Shown: positions 15,822 to 24,984 of the stretch, in pieces | Layout: every line of letters starts with the position of its first letter | Numbering within the stretch: position 1 is the stretch's first letter | Source: Alphaproteobacteria bacterium | GTDB lineage: Bacteria > Pseudomonadota > Alphaproteobacteria > GCA-2731375 | Direction of reading: 5' to 3' | DNA length: 64,000 nucleotides | Assembly (NCBI GenBank): GCA_016776605.1 | Contig: JADHTB010000015.1 | Coordinates: forward strand, 1 to 64,000 | Position numbers and translations under genes: made by a program | Notes under the pieces: model-generated | Told to the model about the DNA's origin: nothing | The model's input: only the letters and a program-made list of their open reading frames with translations | Databases searched by the model: none

Positions 15822-16967
15822 ATGAAAGAATTATCCAACTCGGTCGCCATTGTCGGTGTCGATGAATCCGACGAAATCGGCACCCTGCCTAATGTCAGTC
15901 AATTGAGCCTGCATCTGCAGGCTATCCACAACGCGGTGATGGATGCCGGTCTGAAGATTTCGGACGTCGACGGCATCTTCACCGCCGGCCAGCACTCCCC
16001 CGCTCTGTTGGGCGAGGCCTTGGGCATCACGCCGCGCTATGTGGATGGCACCACGGTCGGCGGCTGCTCGTTCATCATCATGGTGGGGCACGCGCTGGTG
16101 GCGCTGCATCACGGGCTTTGCGATGTCGCGGTCGTCTCCCACGGTGAAAGCGGCAAGTCGGGAACCGGCGTCACCCGCAGCCGGGATACCTCCCTCAGCG
16201 GCCAGTTTGAAACCCCTTACGGCTTTGGCGGCGCGGCGACCAATTTCGGCATGATCACCACCCGCCATATGCACGATTACGGCACCACGTTGGAGGACTG
16301 GGCCCAAGTCGCGGTCTCGACCCGCGCCTGGGCCTGCCTCAATCCAAAGGCGAAGTTCCGCGAACCAATCACGGTGCAGGACGTGTTGGACTCCCGCGCC
16401 CTGATATATCCGTTCAACCTGCTGAACATCTGTCTGGTGACGGATGCGGGCGGCGCCGTTGTCTTGACGCGCGCGGATCGGGCCAAGGATTGCGCCAAGA
16501 AGCCGATCTATGTGCGTGGCGCGGGCGAAGCTACGGAGCATACCCTGGTGACCAATATGCGCGACCTGCCCCTAAGCCGGTCGACAAAAAACTCCGGTCA
16601 CAAGGCGTTCGAGATGGCGGGCGTGACACATAGCGACTTTGATCACATCATGCTCTACGACGCCTTCACCTCGGGCCCGCCGATCATGCTGGAATCCCTT
16701 GGCTTTTGCGCGCCAGGCGAGGGTGTCTCGTTTTTCCAGGATGGAAATTCGACGCCGGGCGGATCGTTGCCCATCAACACCAACGGTGGTGGGCTGTCCT
16801 ACACCCATTCAGGCATGTATGGCATTTTCCCGATCATCGAGGCCGTGCGCCAGCAGCGGGGCGAATGCGGCGACCGGCAGGTTCCAGGCGCCAAGCTGTC
16901 GCTGGTCAACGGCATGGGCGGCATGCTGTCGGCTGCCGGCACGATCATTCTATCCCACGAAACCTAG
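15822..16967 (+). CDS. Thiolase-fold lipid-transfer-type acyl-CoA enzyme (Ltp2-like)
   Basis: A 381-residue thiolase superfamily member. The N-terminal region ends in VDGTTVGGCSFIIMVGHALV with a cysteine near the usual nucleophile site. The C-terminal glycine-rich block is GGSLPINTNGGGLSYTHSGM. The sequence is typical of the SCP-x/lipid-transfer subgroup rather than degradative acetyl-CoA acetyltransferases, and it pairs with the DUF35 gene 64 bp upstream. A retro-aldol or thiolytic cleavage of an acyl-CoA is likely; the substrate is unknown. Its TAG stop (16965-16967) is the first three bases of a palindromic repeat. Confidence 0.85.
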   Translation: MKELSNSVAIVGVDESDEIGTLPNVSQLSLHLQAIHNAVMDAGLKISDVDGIFTAGQHSPALLGEALGITPRYVDGTTVGGCSFIIMVGHALVALHHGLCDVAVVSHGESGKSGTGVTRSRDTSLSGQFETPYGFGGAATNFGMITTRHMHDYGTTLEDWAQVAVSTRAWACLNPKAKFREPITVQDVLDSRALIYPFNLLNICLVTDAGGAVVLTRADRAKDCAKKPIYVRGAGEATEHTLVTNMRDLPLSRSTKNSGHKAFEMAGVTHSDFDHIMLYDAFTSGPPIMLESLGFCAPGEGVSFFQDGNSTPGGSLPINTNGGGLSYTHSGMYGIFPIIEAVRQQRGECGDRQVPGAKLSLVNGMGGMLSAAGTIILSHET

Positions 16968-17067
16968 AGCATTTTCATCCTGAAAATGCCCAGATATTTA
17001 GAACTAGAGCAATTGTTCCAATCACTTAGAATCGCTTCGCAATTCTCATTAATTCGGAATTGCTCTA
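16965..17067. repeat. Composite B-A miniature palindromic repeat
   Basis: A 40 bp B segment (16965-17004, starting TAGAGCATTTTCATCCTGAA) is followed by a 63 bp A segment (17005-17067, TAGAGCAATTGTTCC to GGAATTGCTCTA). The centre carries AATCGCTTCGCAATTCT, an imperfect version of the core hairpin seen in other copies. The same B-A composite occurs inverted at 59647-59750. The first TAG is the stop codon of the thiolase-like gene. Confidence 0.85.
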
Positions 17068-17140
17068 GAAAAACGTGATGGCGGACGGCTCCGGCCGTTC
17101 GCCTCCCGCCGCTATTCACCACGAACCTACAGGAACGACC

Positions 17141-19459
17141 ATGCCAAGTACCCTGGATGGGATCAACATACTCGACCTGAGCACGGGGCCCGCTGCCGCG
17201 CTTTGTACCATGCTGTTGAGCGATCAGGGGGCGCGGGTCATTCGTATCGCCGAACCAGACGCGCCGGCCTTCCGCGATGGCGGATTTGTCATTTGGGATC
17301 GCGGCAAGGAGCGTCTTTCCCTGGATCTGGACCAGGCGTCCGGAGACACGGCAGCGGCAACCAGGTTCCGTAGCTTAGTGGCGGGCGCGGACGTTTTGGT
17401 CGAGGATTTCGCCCCGAGCGCGGACCGTCAACGGCTGGTAACGCCTGAAAATCTGGCGCGGATAAATCCCCGGCTGGTTAGCTGCTCCATCACCGCCTAT
17501 GGCAAGCGGGGGGCGTTGAAAGATGAACCACCGATCGACGATCTGGTCCTTGCCCGCATGGGCGTTCTGGGCGGCCTGCCGGGATTTCGTCCCGCCCCGG
17601 TGCATCTGGTGCATCCCTTGCCCAGCGTCGGTGGCGCGGTGTTGGCCTGCCTTGGCATTGCCGCCGCGCTGCTGGCCCGCGAGACGACCGGACGCGGCCG
17701 CTCGGTCGAAACCTCGTTGATGGCGGGCGCCTTGCTTTATCATCCAAAGGTCATCGCCGAGCGCCTCGAACCGCATGTCTTTCAAACTCACCCCTCGGGC
17801 AGCGCGCCCTTCTACAGCGTCTATGAATGCGCCGATGGCAACTGGGTGCAGCTTGGTTGTGTGCATGTTCGCTTCATTGCCGTCGCAGCCGAGTTGATGG
17901 GGATCGGTGACCTGATCGCCGAGCCCAGGTTCGCGAGCGGGACCGGCGGCGAGACGCCGGAGGACGAGGCTGAACTGCGCGGCGTGGTCGCCCGCGTGAT
18001 TGCCGGCAAACCGCTCGATGAATGGGTTGCGGCATTCGAAGCGGCGGATGTTCCTTTCGCGCCTGCACAACAGACCGAGGACGGCATGGCCGACCCGCAG
18101 GTTATCCACAACGAGATGGTGGTCACCCTGCAGGATCCCGCGCTGGGCCCGGTGACGCAAATGGGCATACCTATTGTTCTTAGCGAAACGCCGGGGAAAA
18201 TTCAGGGTCCCAGGGCCGCGGCCGCGGCTGCGGATATCGTTCTGGATGCGATCCCGGCAAGCTCTGCCGCGACGCCCGGCGAAGCCGATCCGCCGCCGCT
18301 GGCCGGGATCCGAATCCTGGAAATCACCAACCTCATCGCGGGCCCCACTGGCGGCCGGCTTTTGGCTGATTTGGGCGCCGATGTAATCAAGTTGGAGCCA
18401 CTGGGAGGCGATCTGTCCAGACCGATCGGGCGGACCTATTTCTATAACCTGAATTTCAACAAACGCTCGGTCTCGGTAGATACCAGCAGTGCGGCAGGCA
18501 AGCAGGTCGTACAACGCATCGCGGCCTCGGCCGATGCTTTGCTGGCCAACCTCAGGCCCGGCGCGACCGAGCGTATGGGCATCGGCCCGGCCATTAATCC
18601 ACGGCTGATCGAAACCCACCTGACCGGCTATGGCCGGACGGGCCCGTATGCCCGCCGGCCTGGCATCGATCCCCTGGCGCAGGCCATGATGGGTATGTCA
18701 TGGGCTCAGGGCGGCCCGGAGAATGAGCCGGTGTTTCCCGCCCAACTGGCGCCGACCGATTACACCAACGGCGCATTGGGGGCGTTTGGGACGGTCCTGG
18801 CGATTTTCGCGCGTACCCGCCAGGGCATTGTCCAGCGGGTGGACGGCAATCTGTTGAACAGTGCGGCGCTGTTAAGCTCGGTTTGGTTTTCGGCCTATGC
18901 CGGCAGGCCGGAACGGCCGTTGGCCGACAAGGAACAATACGGCCTCAACCCATTCCATCGCCTGTTTCGTCTGCGTGACGGATGGATCTATGTGGTCGCG
19001 GAAAGCGATGACGAACGCCGCGCGCTTTGTCAGGTGGCCGGACTGGATGCCGTGGATGTTCGTGACGCCAAGCCAGGAAAAGGCCAGCATCCGAACGAGA
19101 CACCGCTTGCAAAATCACTTGCGGCAGCATTTGCTGAACGCGGATTGGCGGAAACCCATGCTGAATTGCTGCGCCTTGGCGTGCCCTCGGCGGAGGCGCA
19201 ATCGGGCGACAGCGAGCTGTTCCTGAATGACCCCCACACATTGGCAAACGACATGGTCGCGACCATTCGGCATCCTATCGTGGGCATGCTGTCGGTCGCC
19301 TGGCAGTCTGTTCAATTCGGCAACACGCGCCCGACCGAGATGCTGCCGACACCGCTTCTGGGCGAGCATACGGATGCTGCCATGGCGGAGGTCGGTTACG
19401 ACGAGGCGGAAATTCGGGCGCTGCACGCGGCCGGGGTAATCAAACGGGAAATGCCCTGA
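17141..19459 (+). CDS. Tandem class III CoA-transferase (CaiB/BaiF family), two fused domains
   Basis: About 772 residues, twice the usual family length. Residues about 1-390 and 400-770 each show the class III fold, opening with INILDLSTGPAAALCTMLLS and IRILEITNLIAGPTGGRLLA. The catalytic Asp is present in the second half (Asp540 in APTDYTNGA). At the aligned place of the first half the sequence is HPLPSVGGA, with Pro161 where Asp is expected, so only the C-terminal half looks catalytic. These enzymes move CoA between acyl-CoA and free acids. The start at 17141 has AGGAA upstream. It lies next to the thiolase-DUF35 pair and converges on an MFS gene. Confidence 0.87.
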   Translation: MPSTLDGINILDLSTGPAAALCTMLLSDQGARVIRIAEPDAPAFRDGGFVIWDRGKERLSLDLDQASGDTAAATRFRSLVAGADVLVEDFAPSADRQRLVTPENLARINPRLVSCSITAYGKRGALKDEPPIDDLVLARMGVLGGLPGFRPAPVHLVHPLPSVGGAVLACLGIAAALLARETTGRGRSVETSLMAGALLYHPKVIAERLEPHVFQTHPSGSAPFYSVYECADGNWVQLGCVHVRFIAVAAELMGIGDLIAEPRFASGTGGETPEDEAELRGVVARVIAGKPLDEWVAAFEAADVPFAPAQQTEDGMADPQVIHNEMVVTLQDPALGPVTQMGIPIVLSETPGKIQGPRAAAAAADIVLDAIPASSAATPGEADPPPLAGIRILEITNLIAGPTGGRLLADLGADVIKLEPLGGDLSRPIGRTYFYNLNFNKRSVSVDTSSAAGKQVVQRIAASADALLANLRPGATERMGIGPAINPRLIETHLTGYGRTGPYARRPGIDPLAQAMMGMSWAQGGPENEPVFPAQLAPTDYTNGALGAFGTVLAIFARTRQGIVQRVDGNLLNSAALLSSVWFSAYAGRPERPLADKEQYGLNPFHRLFRLRDGWIYVVAESDDERRALCQVAGLDAVDVRDAKPGKGQHPNETPLAKSLAAAFAERGLAETHAELLRLGVPSAEAQSGDSELFLNDPHTLANDMVATIRHPIVGMLSVAWQSVQFGNTRPTEMLPTPLLGEHTDAAMAEVGYDEAEIRALHAAGVIKREMP

Positions 19460-19491
19460 GAGCTGTTGCACCAACCTGTGCCGCGGCCTGG

Positions 19492-20688
19492 TTATTTTGC
19501 GCCGCGGTGGGTTTCCGGTGCGAATTTCAGGAATAGCATACCCACGGCCACGCTGATGGCCGCGGACGTCAGCAGGGCTGCTTGCGCCCCTTGCGCATCA
19601 ACCACAAGGCCCAGCGCGATCGGGCCAATAACATAACCAAGATCGCCAACCATCCGAAATGTACTCATGGCCGCCGCGTTCATGCCGGGCGGCGCGGAGT
19701 CGGCGGCATAGGCGGCCGGCGCGGTGCCGCCAATGGACGCGGCGATGCCCCACACCACGCAACTTACCGCAAACCAAAGGTAGCTTGGCGCCACCATGAA
19801 TAACAGCATCGATGCGCCGTTGATCAGCGTGGCGGGTACGATCACCGCCTTGCGCCCAAAGCGGTCCACCAAAACGCCCGCCGGATAGGCCGCCATCAGG
19901 CCGAATACACTGCCCAAGGCCATGCCGGAACCGATTTCAGCGACGGAAAGTCCTAGTTGGACGCTGACGAATACCGGGATGATGGTGAACAGAGCGCCGG
20001 TCCGTGTAACCGCATTGGTAAGGGAAACGATGCTGACGAGGACAAAACCCACCTGCTTTAAAAGGATGCTGATTTGCCGCATGAAGGAAAACGCCGCCCG
20101 GCCGCCATGGCTGCCGCCCGCCTGTCCCAGGCCCCTGGTTTCCTTGACCGCGAACCAGGCCACCGCCGTGGCCAGCAACGAGGCGACACCATAGGCCTGG
20201 AAGGGCGCGGCAAGGCCATAGTGGGTTGCCAAAATGCCGCCCGGCAAGGGTCCGATACCGACCGCGAATAGAAAGCAGCCCTGGTAAATAGAGATAATCC
20301 GACCCCGTCGTTCAGGCGTTGAGATGTCCGCCAGCACGACTTGCCCGACGGTCAGGATAATGCCCGCACCGGCGCCTGAAACAAACCGGGCGATGATGAA
20401 TTCAGGGTAATCCGTCGCCGCCGCGCACCAAAAGCTGCCCGTGGCCGAAATCAGCCCGCCGATGGCAAGCGTCGGGCGCCGGCCAAGCCAATCGGAAAAC
20501 TGCCCCGACGGCACGGCGACAAAAAATCGCGCCAAGCCATAAATCGCCACGGCCATGCCAATGGCGGAGGCCGGCACACCGAAGGATTGCGCGTATAGCG
20601 GCAACACCGGAATAACGCTGCCAAAACCCAGTTGATTGACGGTAATCAGCCCGCACATGGCAAGCAGGACCCGGCCCTCGACGGTCAT
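19492..20688 (-). CDS. Major facilitator superfamily transporter
   Basis: A 398-residue protein with about twelve hydrophobic helices. The loop 2-3 motif is FSDWLGRRPTLAIGGL and its repeat in the second half is VDRFGRKAVIVPATLI, both typical of drug:proton antiporter-type MFS proteins. Ribosome site GGAGAA lies nine bases before the start. It converges on the CoA-transferase and may export or import the compound handled by that region (inference). Downstream of its start, on the other side, lies a 23 bp fragment of the large palindromic element. Confidence 0.88.
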   Translation of the reverse strand: MTVEGRVLLAMCGLITVNQLGFGSVIPVLPLYAQSFGVPASAIGMAVAIYGLARFFVAVPSGQFSDWLGRRPTLAIGGLISATGSFWCAAATDYPEFIIARFVSGAGAGIILTVGQVVLADISTPERRGRIISIYQGCFLFAVGIGPLPGGILATHYGLAAPFQAYGVASLLATAVAWFAVKETRGLGQAGGSHGGRAAFSFMRQISILLKQVGFVLVSIVSLTNAVTRTGALFTIIPVFVSVQLGLSVAEIGSGMALGSVFGLMAAYPAGVLVDRFGRKAVIVPATLINGASMLLFMVAPSYLWFAVSCVVWGIAASIGGTAPAAYAADSAPPGMNAAAMSTFRMVGDLGYVIGPIALGLVVDAQGAQAALLTSAAISVAVGMLFLKFAPETHRGAK

Positions 20689-20811
20689 GGCAAAAAATTC
20701 TCCACGCGGGCGTGGACGTTGGTTCGCGCGAAATTCAATGAGGATGACCTTGATTGGGTTGCCATGCGGAACCCGCTAAGGTTATCACGGCGCGGGGGCC
20801 GTCCACAGCAT

Positions 20812-20931
20812 CTATTCCAGCGTTATTCGGATGCCGAAGCGCCGTTCGATATACTGTTCCGTGGTGCCTTCGATGTCGGTAAATATTCCAGTTTCGAACG
20901 CGGCGGCCAGGAAATTCAGTGGTGCGAAACA
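20812..20931 (-). pseudogene. Possible 3' relic of a protein gene truncated by the palindromic element
   Basis: Reading leftwards from the element fragment at 20934-20956, one open frame of 39 codons ends at TAG (20812-20814). It encodes a protein-like stretch (LNFLAAAFETGIFTDIEG, then TTEQYIERRFGI). There is no start codon or ribosome site inside it, so it would be the C-terminal remnant of a gene whose front was lost at the element junction. I do not recognise the family. The opposite strand is also open here, so this may be chance. Confidence 0.3.
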
Positions 20932-20933
20932 AA

Positions 20934-20956
20934 CAGAATAGCCCGGAACTGCTCTA
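20934..20956. repeat. Terminal fragment of the large palindromic element
   Basis: Twenty-three bases (CAGAATAGCCCGG followed by AACTGCTCTA) match the right terminus of the element at 14336-14598 and end in the same TA. Homology stops abruptly to the left, so this is a solo terminus or a deletion product. It lies just downstream of the outer-membrane barrel gene. Confidence 0.75.
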
Positions 20957-20976
20957 GACCCGGTTTGCAGCCAGAT

Positions 20977-22554
20977 TTAGAACTGGACCAGAATTTCCGC
21001 CCGGGCGCCGGTGCCGTCGTCCCGCCCTTCCAGGTAGGAGACAAAGCCATCAAGCTGCAATTGCACATGTTGCCCGACGGCCTGCTGGAACTGCACCGTG
21101 AACGCCGCCGCGTCGGTGCCCGCGCCGTTGGTGCTAAACAGGTTGCGGGTGTTGTCTTTCAGGCCCGCGACCTCGAACACCAGATTACGCCGGTGATTGT
21201 CCCAAAACGCCTGGTAGCCCATGGCGATGCCGGCCGACTGGGTGTTGAAGCCGCTGAGCTCGGACAGATGGTTGCCCAGGCTGGGGGACGCGAAGGAAAT
21301 GCCCAGGGGCGCCAGCGGGCCGCCCACGATCGGCTCCCGGCTAGCCTGGGTGTAGCGGTCAAAGCCATAGAACGGGTTGATATAAACCACATCGTCGGAG
21401 CTGTGCGGAGTCCAGGAGAATTCAGCGGAAACCAGGACGCCGTCCGCGATCTGGTTGGAATCCGGATCCCTGGAGAACGAACTGTTGATCCGGTAGGTGG
21501 TGTTGATGCTGGCCAGCCGGGACCAGGGCGTCCAGGCGCGTTGCGCGGCCGAAAGGCCAACCCACGCACCATCGCCGCCCGTGGCTCTGTTTTCATCGTC
21601 ATCCACCGCGACGAAATCCAGGCCCCACGTGGTCGTCGGATCGTCCGCCTGCAGGAATAAACCATATAGGCCACCGGGCCGGTTCAAACGCTGCCGCGTC
21701 GACGGCGCCCCCCGATCAATGGAATCCCAGGCATACAGGCCGGTCACGCGGATATTGGAAAAGCCCGGTGCATGCAAATTATTACGCACCACGCCCACGG
21801 CATCCATAAAGTCGTTGATCAAGATCCCTTCTTGAAAGGTGATCTGCTGCCGGCCCACGGAGAAGCCATAGTCAATCAATTTGGTGCCATTGGGATCAAA
21901 CATCGGAAACAGCGATCCAAAATCACCTTCACAGAAAGCCGTGCGCAGGTATACGCCGGCCTCGGAGCGGCCACCTTCCTCGCCCTGATTGGATTCCCAG
22001 CTATAACGGGTGAAGTTGGTGAAGCGGTTTTTGTCCAGCGGCGCCACGCCAACGATGCATTTGTCCGTTGTGGTCAGTTGCAGGTTTGCGAACAGGTCCA
22101 GACGGGTCGCCAGTTCGGTGTTCCGGCCGGCCGTACCAACGGATTCATAAGTCTGCATCGCGGCCCGCCAGGTGCCAAAACCCCACAAACAGGGGGTGAA
22201 GACCGCGCCGGTTGGCATTTTTATGCCCTGGGGAATATTGCCGTTGCCTAGGAATTTGCAGCCCATTTCAATGGGCAGTGCCGGCCGCGCCGGCGGGGTG
22301 ACGAAGGGCAGGGGCTTATCCGACAACCGTGGCACCGGCGTGGTTTCGCCCAGTGGGTAGAGACCGCCGGCCTGGGCGTCCGCCGCGCCGCCAAATACCC
22401 CAAGAACAATCCCAAGAATAACGCCAAGCGCAATTGGGACCGCCATCGCCGTTCGGTAGGCGGCCTGCGCACCATTGCCAATACGTCCAATATGGCCAAT
22501 CCAGCCATTGCGTTCACGTGGCATTGTCACAATCGGTGTCGTCATTGGTGCCAT
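20977..22554 (-). CDS. Outer-membrane beta-barrel (porin-like) protein paired with a multiheme cytochrome
   Basis: About 525 residues. A hydrophobic stretch (AVPIALGVILGIVLGVFG) followed by AADAQA looks like a signal peptide after an unusually long N-terminal region of about 35 residues; an internal Met just before it could be the real start. The remainder is rich in alternating polar/aromatic strands, has four cysteines in the mature part and ends in the phenylalanine typical of barrels (EILVQF). I do not recognise a named family. It lies 84 bp downstream of the penta-heme cytochrome on the same strand, so the two are likely an operon and may form a trans-outer-membrane electron conduit or an associated pore (inference). 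Confidence 0.65.
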   Translation of the reverse strand: MAPMTTPIVTMPRERNGWIGHIGRIGNGAQAAYRTAMAVPIALGVILGIVLGVFGGAADAQAGGLYPLGETTPVPRLSDKPLPFVTPPARPALPIEMGCKFLGNGNIPQGIKMPTGAVFTPCLWGFGTWRAAMQTYESVGTAGRNTELATRLDLFANLQLTTTDKCIVGVAPLDKNRFTNFTRYSWESNQGEEGGRSEAGVYLRTAFCEGDFGSLFPMFDPNGTKLIDYGFSVGRQQITFQEGILINDFMDAVGVVRNNLHAPGFSNIRVTGLYAWDSIDRGAPSTRQRLNRPGGLYGLFLQADDPTTTWGLDFVAVDDDENRATGGDGAWVGLSAAQRAWTPWSRLASINTTYRINSSFSRDPDSNQIADGVLVSAEFSWTPHSSDDVVYINPFYGFDRYTQASREPIVGGPLAPLGISFASPSLGNHLSELSGFNTQSAGIAMGYQAFWDNHRRNLVFEVAGLKDNTRNLFSTNGAGTDAAAFTVQFQQAVGQHVQLQLDGFVSYLEGRDDGTGARAEILVQF

Positions 22555-22638
22555 CTTAAGCTCGCCCTTCGGAATAGCGGATTTGAACTTTGCCTGTTTT
22601 CCGCCGTATATGTTCGCAAACCATGTTTGTCAGATTAT

Positions 22639-24714
22639 CTATTTGACGTTGATGGTCAGATTTTCCTCATAAAGAACTTCCCGGCCGGCAACCACCGCAT
22701 CACCAGCGGCGCGGGGGCTGATGCCATAGTCGAAACCTACGACCTGAATGGTGCTGATCAGGTTGATGGGGAACATCTGCGCCAGCAGTTCAACCTTGGC
22801 CTTGTATGGCCCCTTGCCGGTCAGCTTATCGCCATCGATCTCATATTTTGCGATCCGGTGGCCAAGGGCTTCGATGCCTTTGCGGTGGTTCCGCTCGACG
22901 GTGGATTCACCGGTCAGGATCAGAGATAGCCGCGTCGGGCGCAGGAATGGCAGAGAGGTTGTCGAATAGGGAATGGTCACCGTCCGCTCCCGTTCGCCAC
23001 CACGGATATTTTGTACCAGGAAGCGCGATTGCAGGTTAAACAGTTGGCTATCCAGGGGCAGCTCTCCGGCGTGTACAAAGGCCGATTCATTGTCACGCAC
23101 ATCGCCGTTGGGGTCCGTATCGCCGGACTGAAAGACAATTTTGCCATCCCCGTCCATTACCGTAATGCGCAGCCAGACCAGCCGCTCGCCGGTAAATCCG
23201 GTTGGCGCGTTGTGCCCCTCGGTAATGTTTGAAACCCTGGCCTGGATATCGATGCCGCCACGGTCCGCCCGGGTTGTCTTGACATCGCTTAACAAATAAC
23301 CGTTTCGCAAAACTTCCAGACGCAACTTCCGGACATGTGCCAGACGTTTGAGCTGGTAATCGATAATTTCCCGTGCGTCGTAGCGGGCATCAATCGAGTC
23401 CCATACTTTGGGGAACTTGGTGCCCTCGGGTGCGTTGTCCTCGAACTTGTCGGTGCCCCAGCCGGCCCCTACGTCGAACGTCAGCCAATCCGCCAACGTC
23501 GCAAGCTGTTGCGCCTCGGCGTTGTGGGGGAAGATACCCGGATGCACCAGGGAATAATCGGGGCCGGCCATGGTATGATTGGTCAGCTTGCGCGATTTGG
23601 TGGGCACGCCGCCGACCACGGCGGCGGGCCCCTCGTTATAACCCGAAACAATGCCCTGCACCTTGCCCATATGGCAATCCTGGCAGGAAATCCCCTTGCC
23701 GGCGGCTGGCGAGGCCCGGTACTCGCTGAATGCTTCCTCCAGGCGGAAACCGTTCAGCAGGGTAACGTCATGGCAGGTGCCGCAGAATGTAGAGGTTGAA
23801 ATTTCCTTGAATTCAATGGCTTTGGTATGGATTTTGCGGCCCGGCTCGTCGGCCTTCGTGACGACCCGGAATTCCTGCCGATTGTCCAGCACCCGTTTCA
23901 GCTCTTTGTTACCCGTCGGGCCATAGACCGGCTGCAACAGGTCACCCTCGACCAATGCAATGCGGCCCGAGGCCTTGTTGTAGATGTTCGCGACCCGGTG
24001 ACAAACTATACAGGTAATGCCCTCGCGCGAGGTGGGATGCCGCTCCAGATTGGAGATCTGTGTCGGCTCCTCCATGTTCATGCCGACCTGATTATGACAG
24101 CGGATGCAAAAATCACCGTTGGTGCCATTCACTTGCAGATTGATGAAATTCTGCAGCGCCATATAGGCGGGGCTGAGTTGGGCATAGGAATGTTGCGAGA
24201 CGGCCCATTCCTCGAAATGCCGGGGATGACAGGTGCCGCAGGTGGTGGCGGACGGATAGCGGTTCTCGGCGAACAGCGCGGCGTGTTCCTTGCCGGCTTC
24301 GCTCAAAGATTTTGCGTCCGCCTGCCCTGCCGTCCCCTCGGCTTTATTGTCGTCACCGTCATTTTTCAGCAGATCTTCGTCATCTTTATCCAACAGCTCG
24401 TCTTCGTCGTCTTTATCCAATAACTCGTCGTCGTCTTTCTTGGCCTGGGCCAAAAGCAACGGTTGGGCTACCGATGGCGCGACAGCCGTTGGTGTGATGA
24501 TTGCCGAGGCGCGGCCTGTTTGCAGAATGGTGGCGGCAAACGCAGGCGTGGTAAGCCGGGGCGCATCAGACGCCGGCGCTGCCGCTGCCGGGCCGGCCAG
24601 CAATGGCGTCAGAAAAAGCCCAGTCAAAACGGTACCCAGGGCCGCGAAAGCCACGCCGGCGCCGAATCGCTTTCCGTACCAATTGTTTTTCTGCCTCATG
24701 GTCATCCGCCCCAT
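22639..24714 (-). CDS. Penta-heme c-type cytochrome with acidic linker and C-terminal beta domain
   Basis: About 691 residues. Residues about 15-47 form a signal peptide or anchor. Residues 93-126 are an acidic low-complexity linker with repeats of LLDKDDED. Five CxxCH heme motifs follow, at about 159, 203, 235, 311 and 344 (CGTCH, CIRCH, CIVCH, CGTCH, CQDCH). The spacing resembles the cytochrome c554-like multiheme family. The last 230 residues are heme-free and beta-rich. The protein should be periplasmic or outer-membrane associated and transfer electrons. It is followed by the barrel gene. The ATG at 24714 has AGGGCGG upstream; 24699 is an alternative. Confidence 0.85.
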   Translation of the reverse strand: MGRMTMRQKNNWYGKRFGAGVAFAALGTVLTGLFLTPLLAGPAAAAPASDAPRLTTPAFAATILQTGRASAIITPTAVAPSVAQPLLLAQAKKDDDELLDKDDEDELLDKDDEDLLKNDGDDNKAEGTAGQADAKSLSEAGKEHAALFAENRYPSATTCGTCHPRHFEEWAVSQHSYAQLSPAYMALQNFINLQVNGTNGDFCIRCHNQVGMNMEEPTQISNLERHPTSREGITCIVCHRVANIYNKASGRIALVEGDLLQPVYGPTGNKELKRVLDNRQEFRVVTKADEPGRKIHTKAIEFKEISTSTFCGTCHDVTLLNGFRLEEAFSEYRASPAAGKGISCQDCHMGKVQGIVSGYNEGPAAVVGGVPTKSRKLTNHTMAGPDYSLVHPGIFPHNAEAQQLATLADWLTFDVGAGWGTDKFEDNAPEGTKFPKVWDSIDARYDAREIIDYQLKRLAHVRKLRLEVLRNGYLLSDVKTTRADRGGIDIQARVSNITEGHNAPTGFTGERLVWLRITVMDGDGKIVFQSGDTDPNGDVRDNESAFVHAGELPLDSQLFNLQSRFLVQNIRGGERERTVTIPYSTTSLPFLRPTRLSLILTGESTVERNHRKGIEALGHRIAKYEIDGDKLTGKGPYKAKVELLAQMFPINLISTIQVVGFDYGISPRAAGDAVVAGREVLYEENLTINVK

Positions 24715-24984
24715 CGCTATCCGCCCTATTAACCTGTCAGTTTGCCGGCCCCTATTACCCGCGAGGTCCGCCGGGCTGCCGTGCCCGGCCCCAGGCGGGC
24801 CGCACCGACGCGTTCACCATCCGTGACAATGCGTTAGCGCGGTTTCCCTAACCCATCTGTTTAACCCACATTTACCATGCAGGCAAATATTCAGCGCCAT
24901 CCGACAATTACCAGCGACCCGAAAGTAGCGAGTATACCTTAATATTTTACTCGGAGTTTTTGATAAGAGGCCATCTGTCGTATC

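Noticed and set aside
20977..24714. An MtrAB or PioAB homologue
   Set aside because: The cytochrome has five hemes and a long heme-free domain rather than a deca-heme layout, and the barrel is shorter than MtrB and lacks its recognisable N-terminal CxxC.
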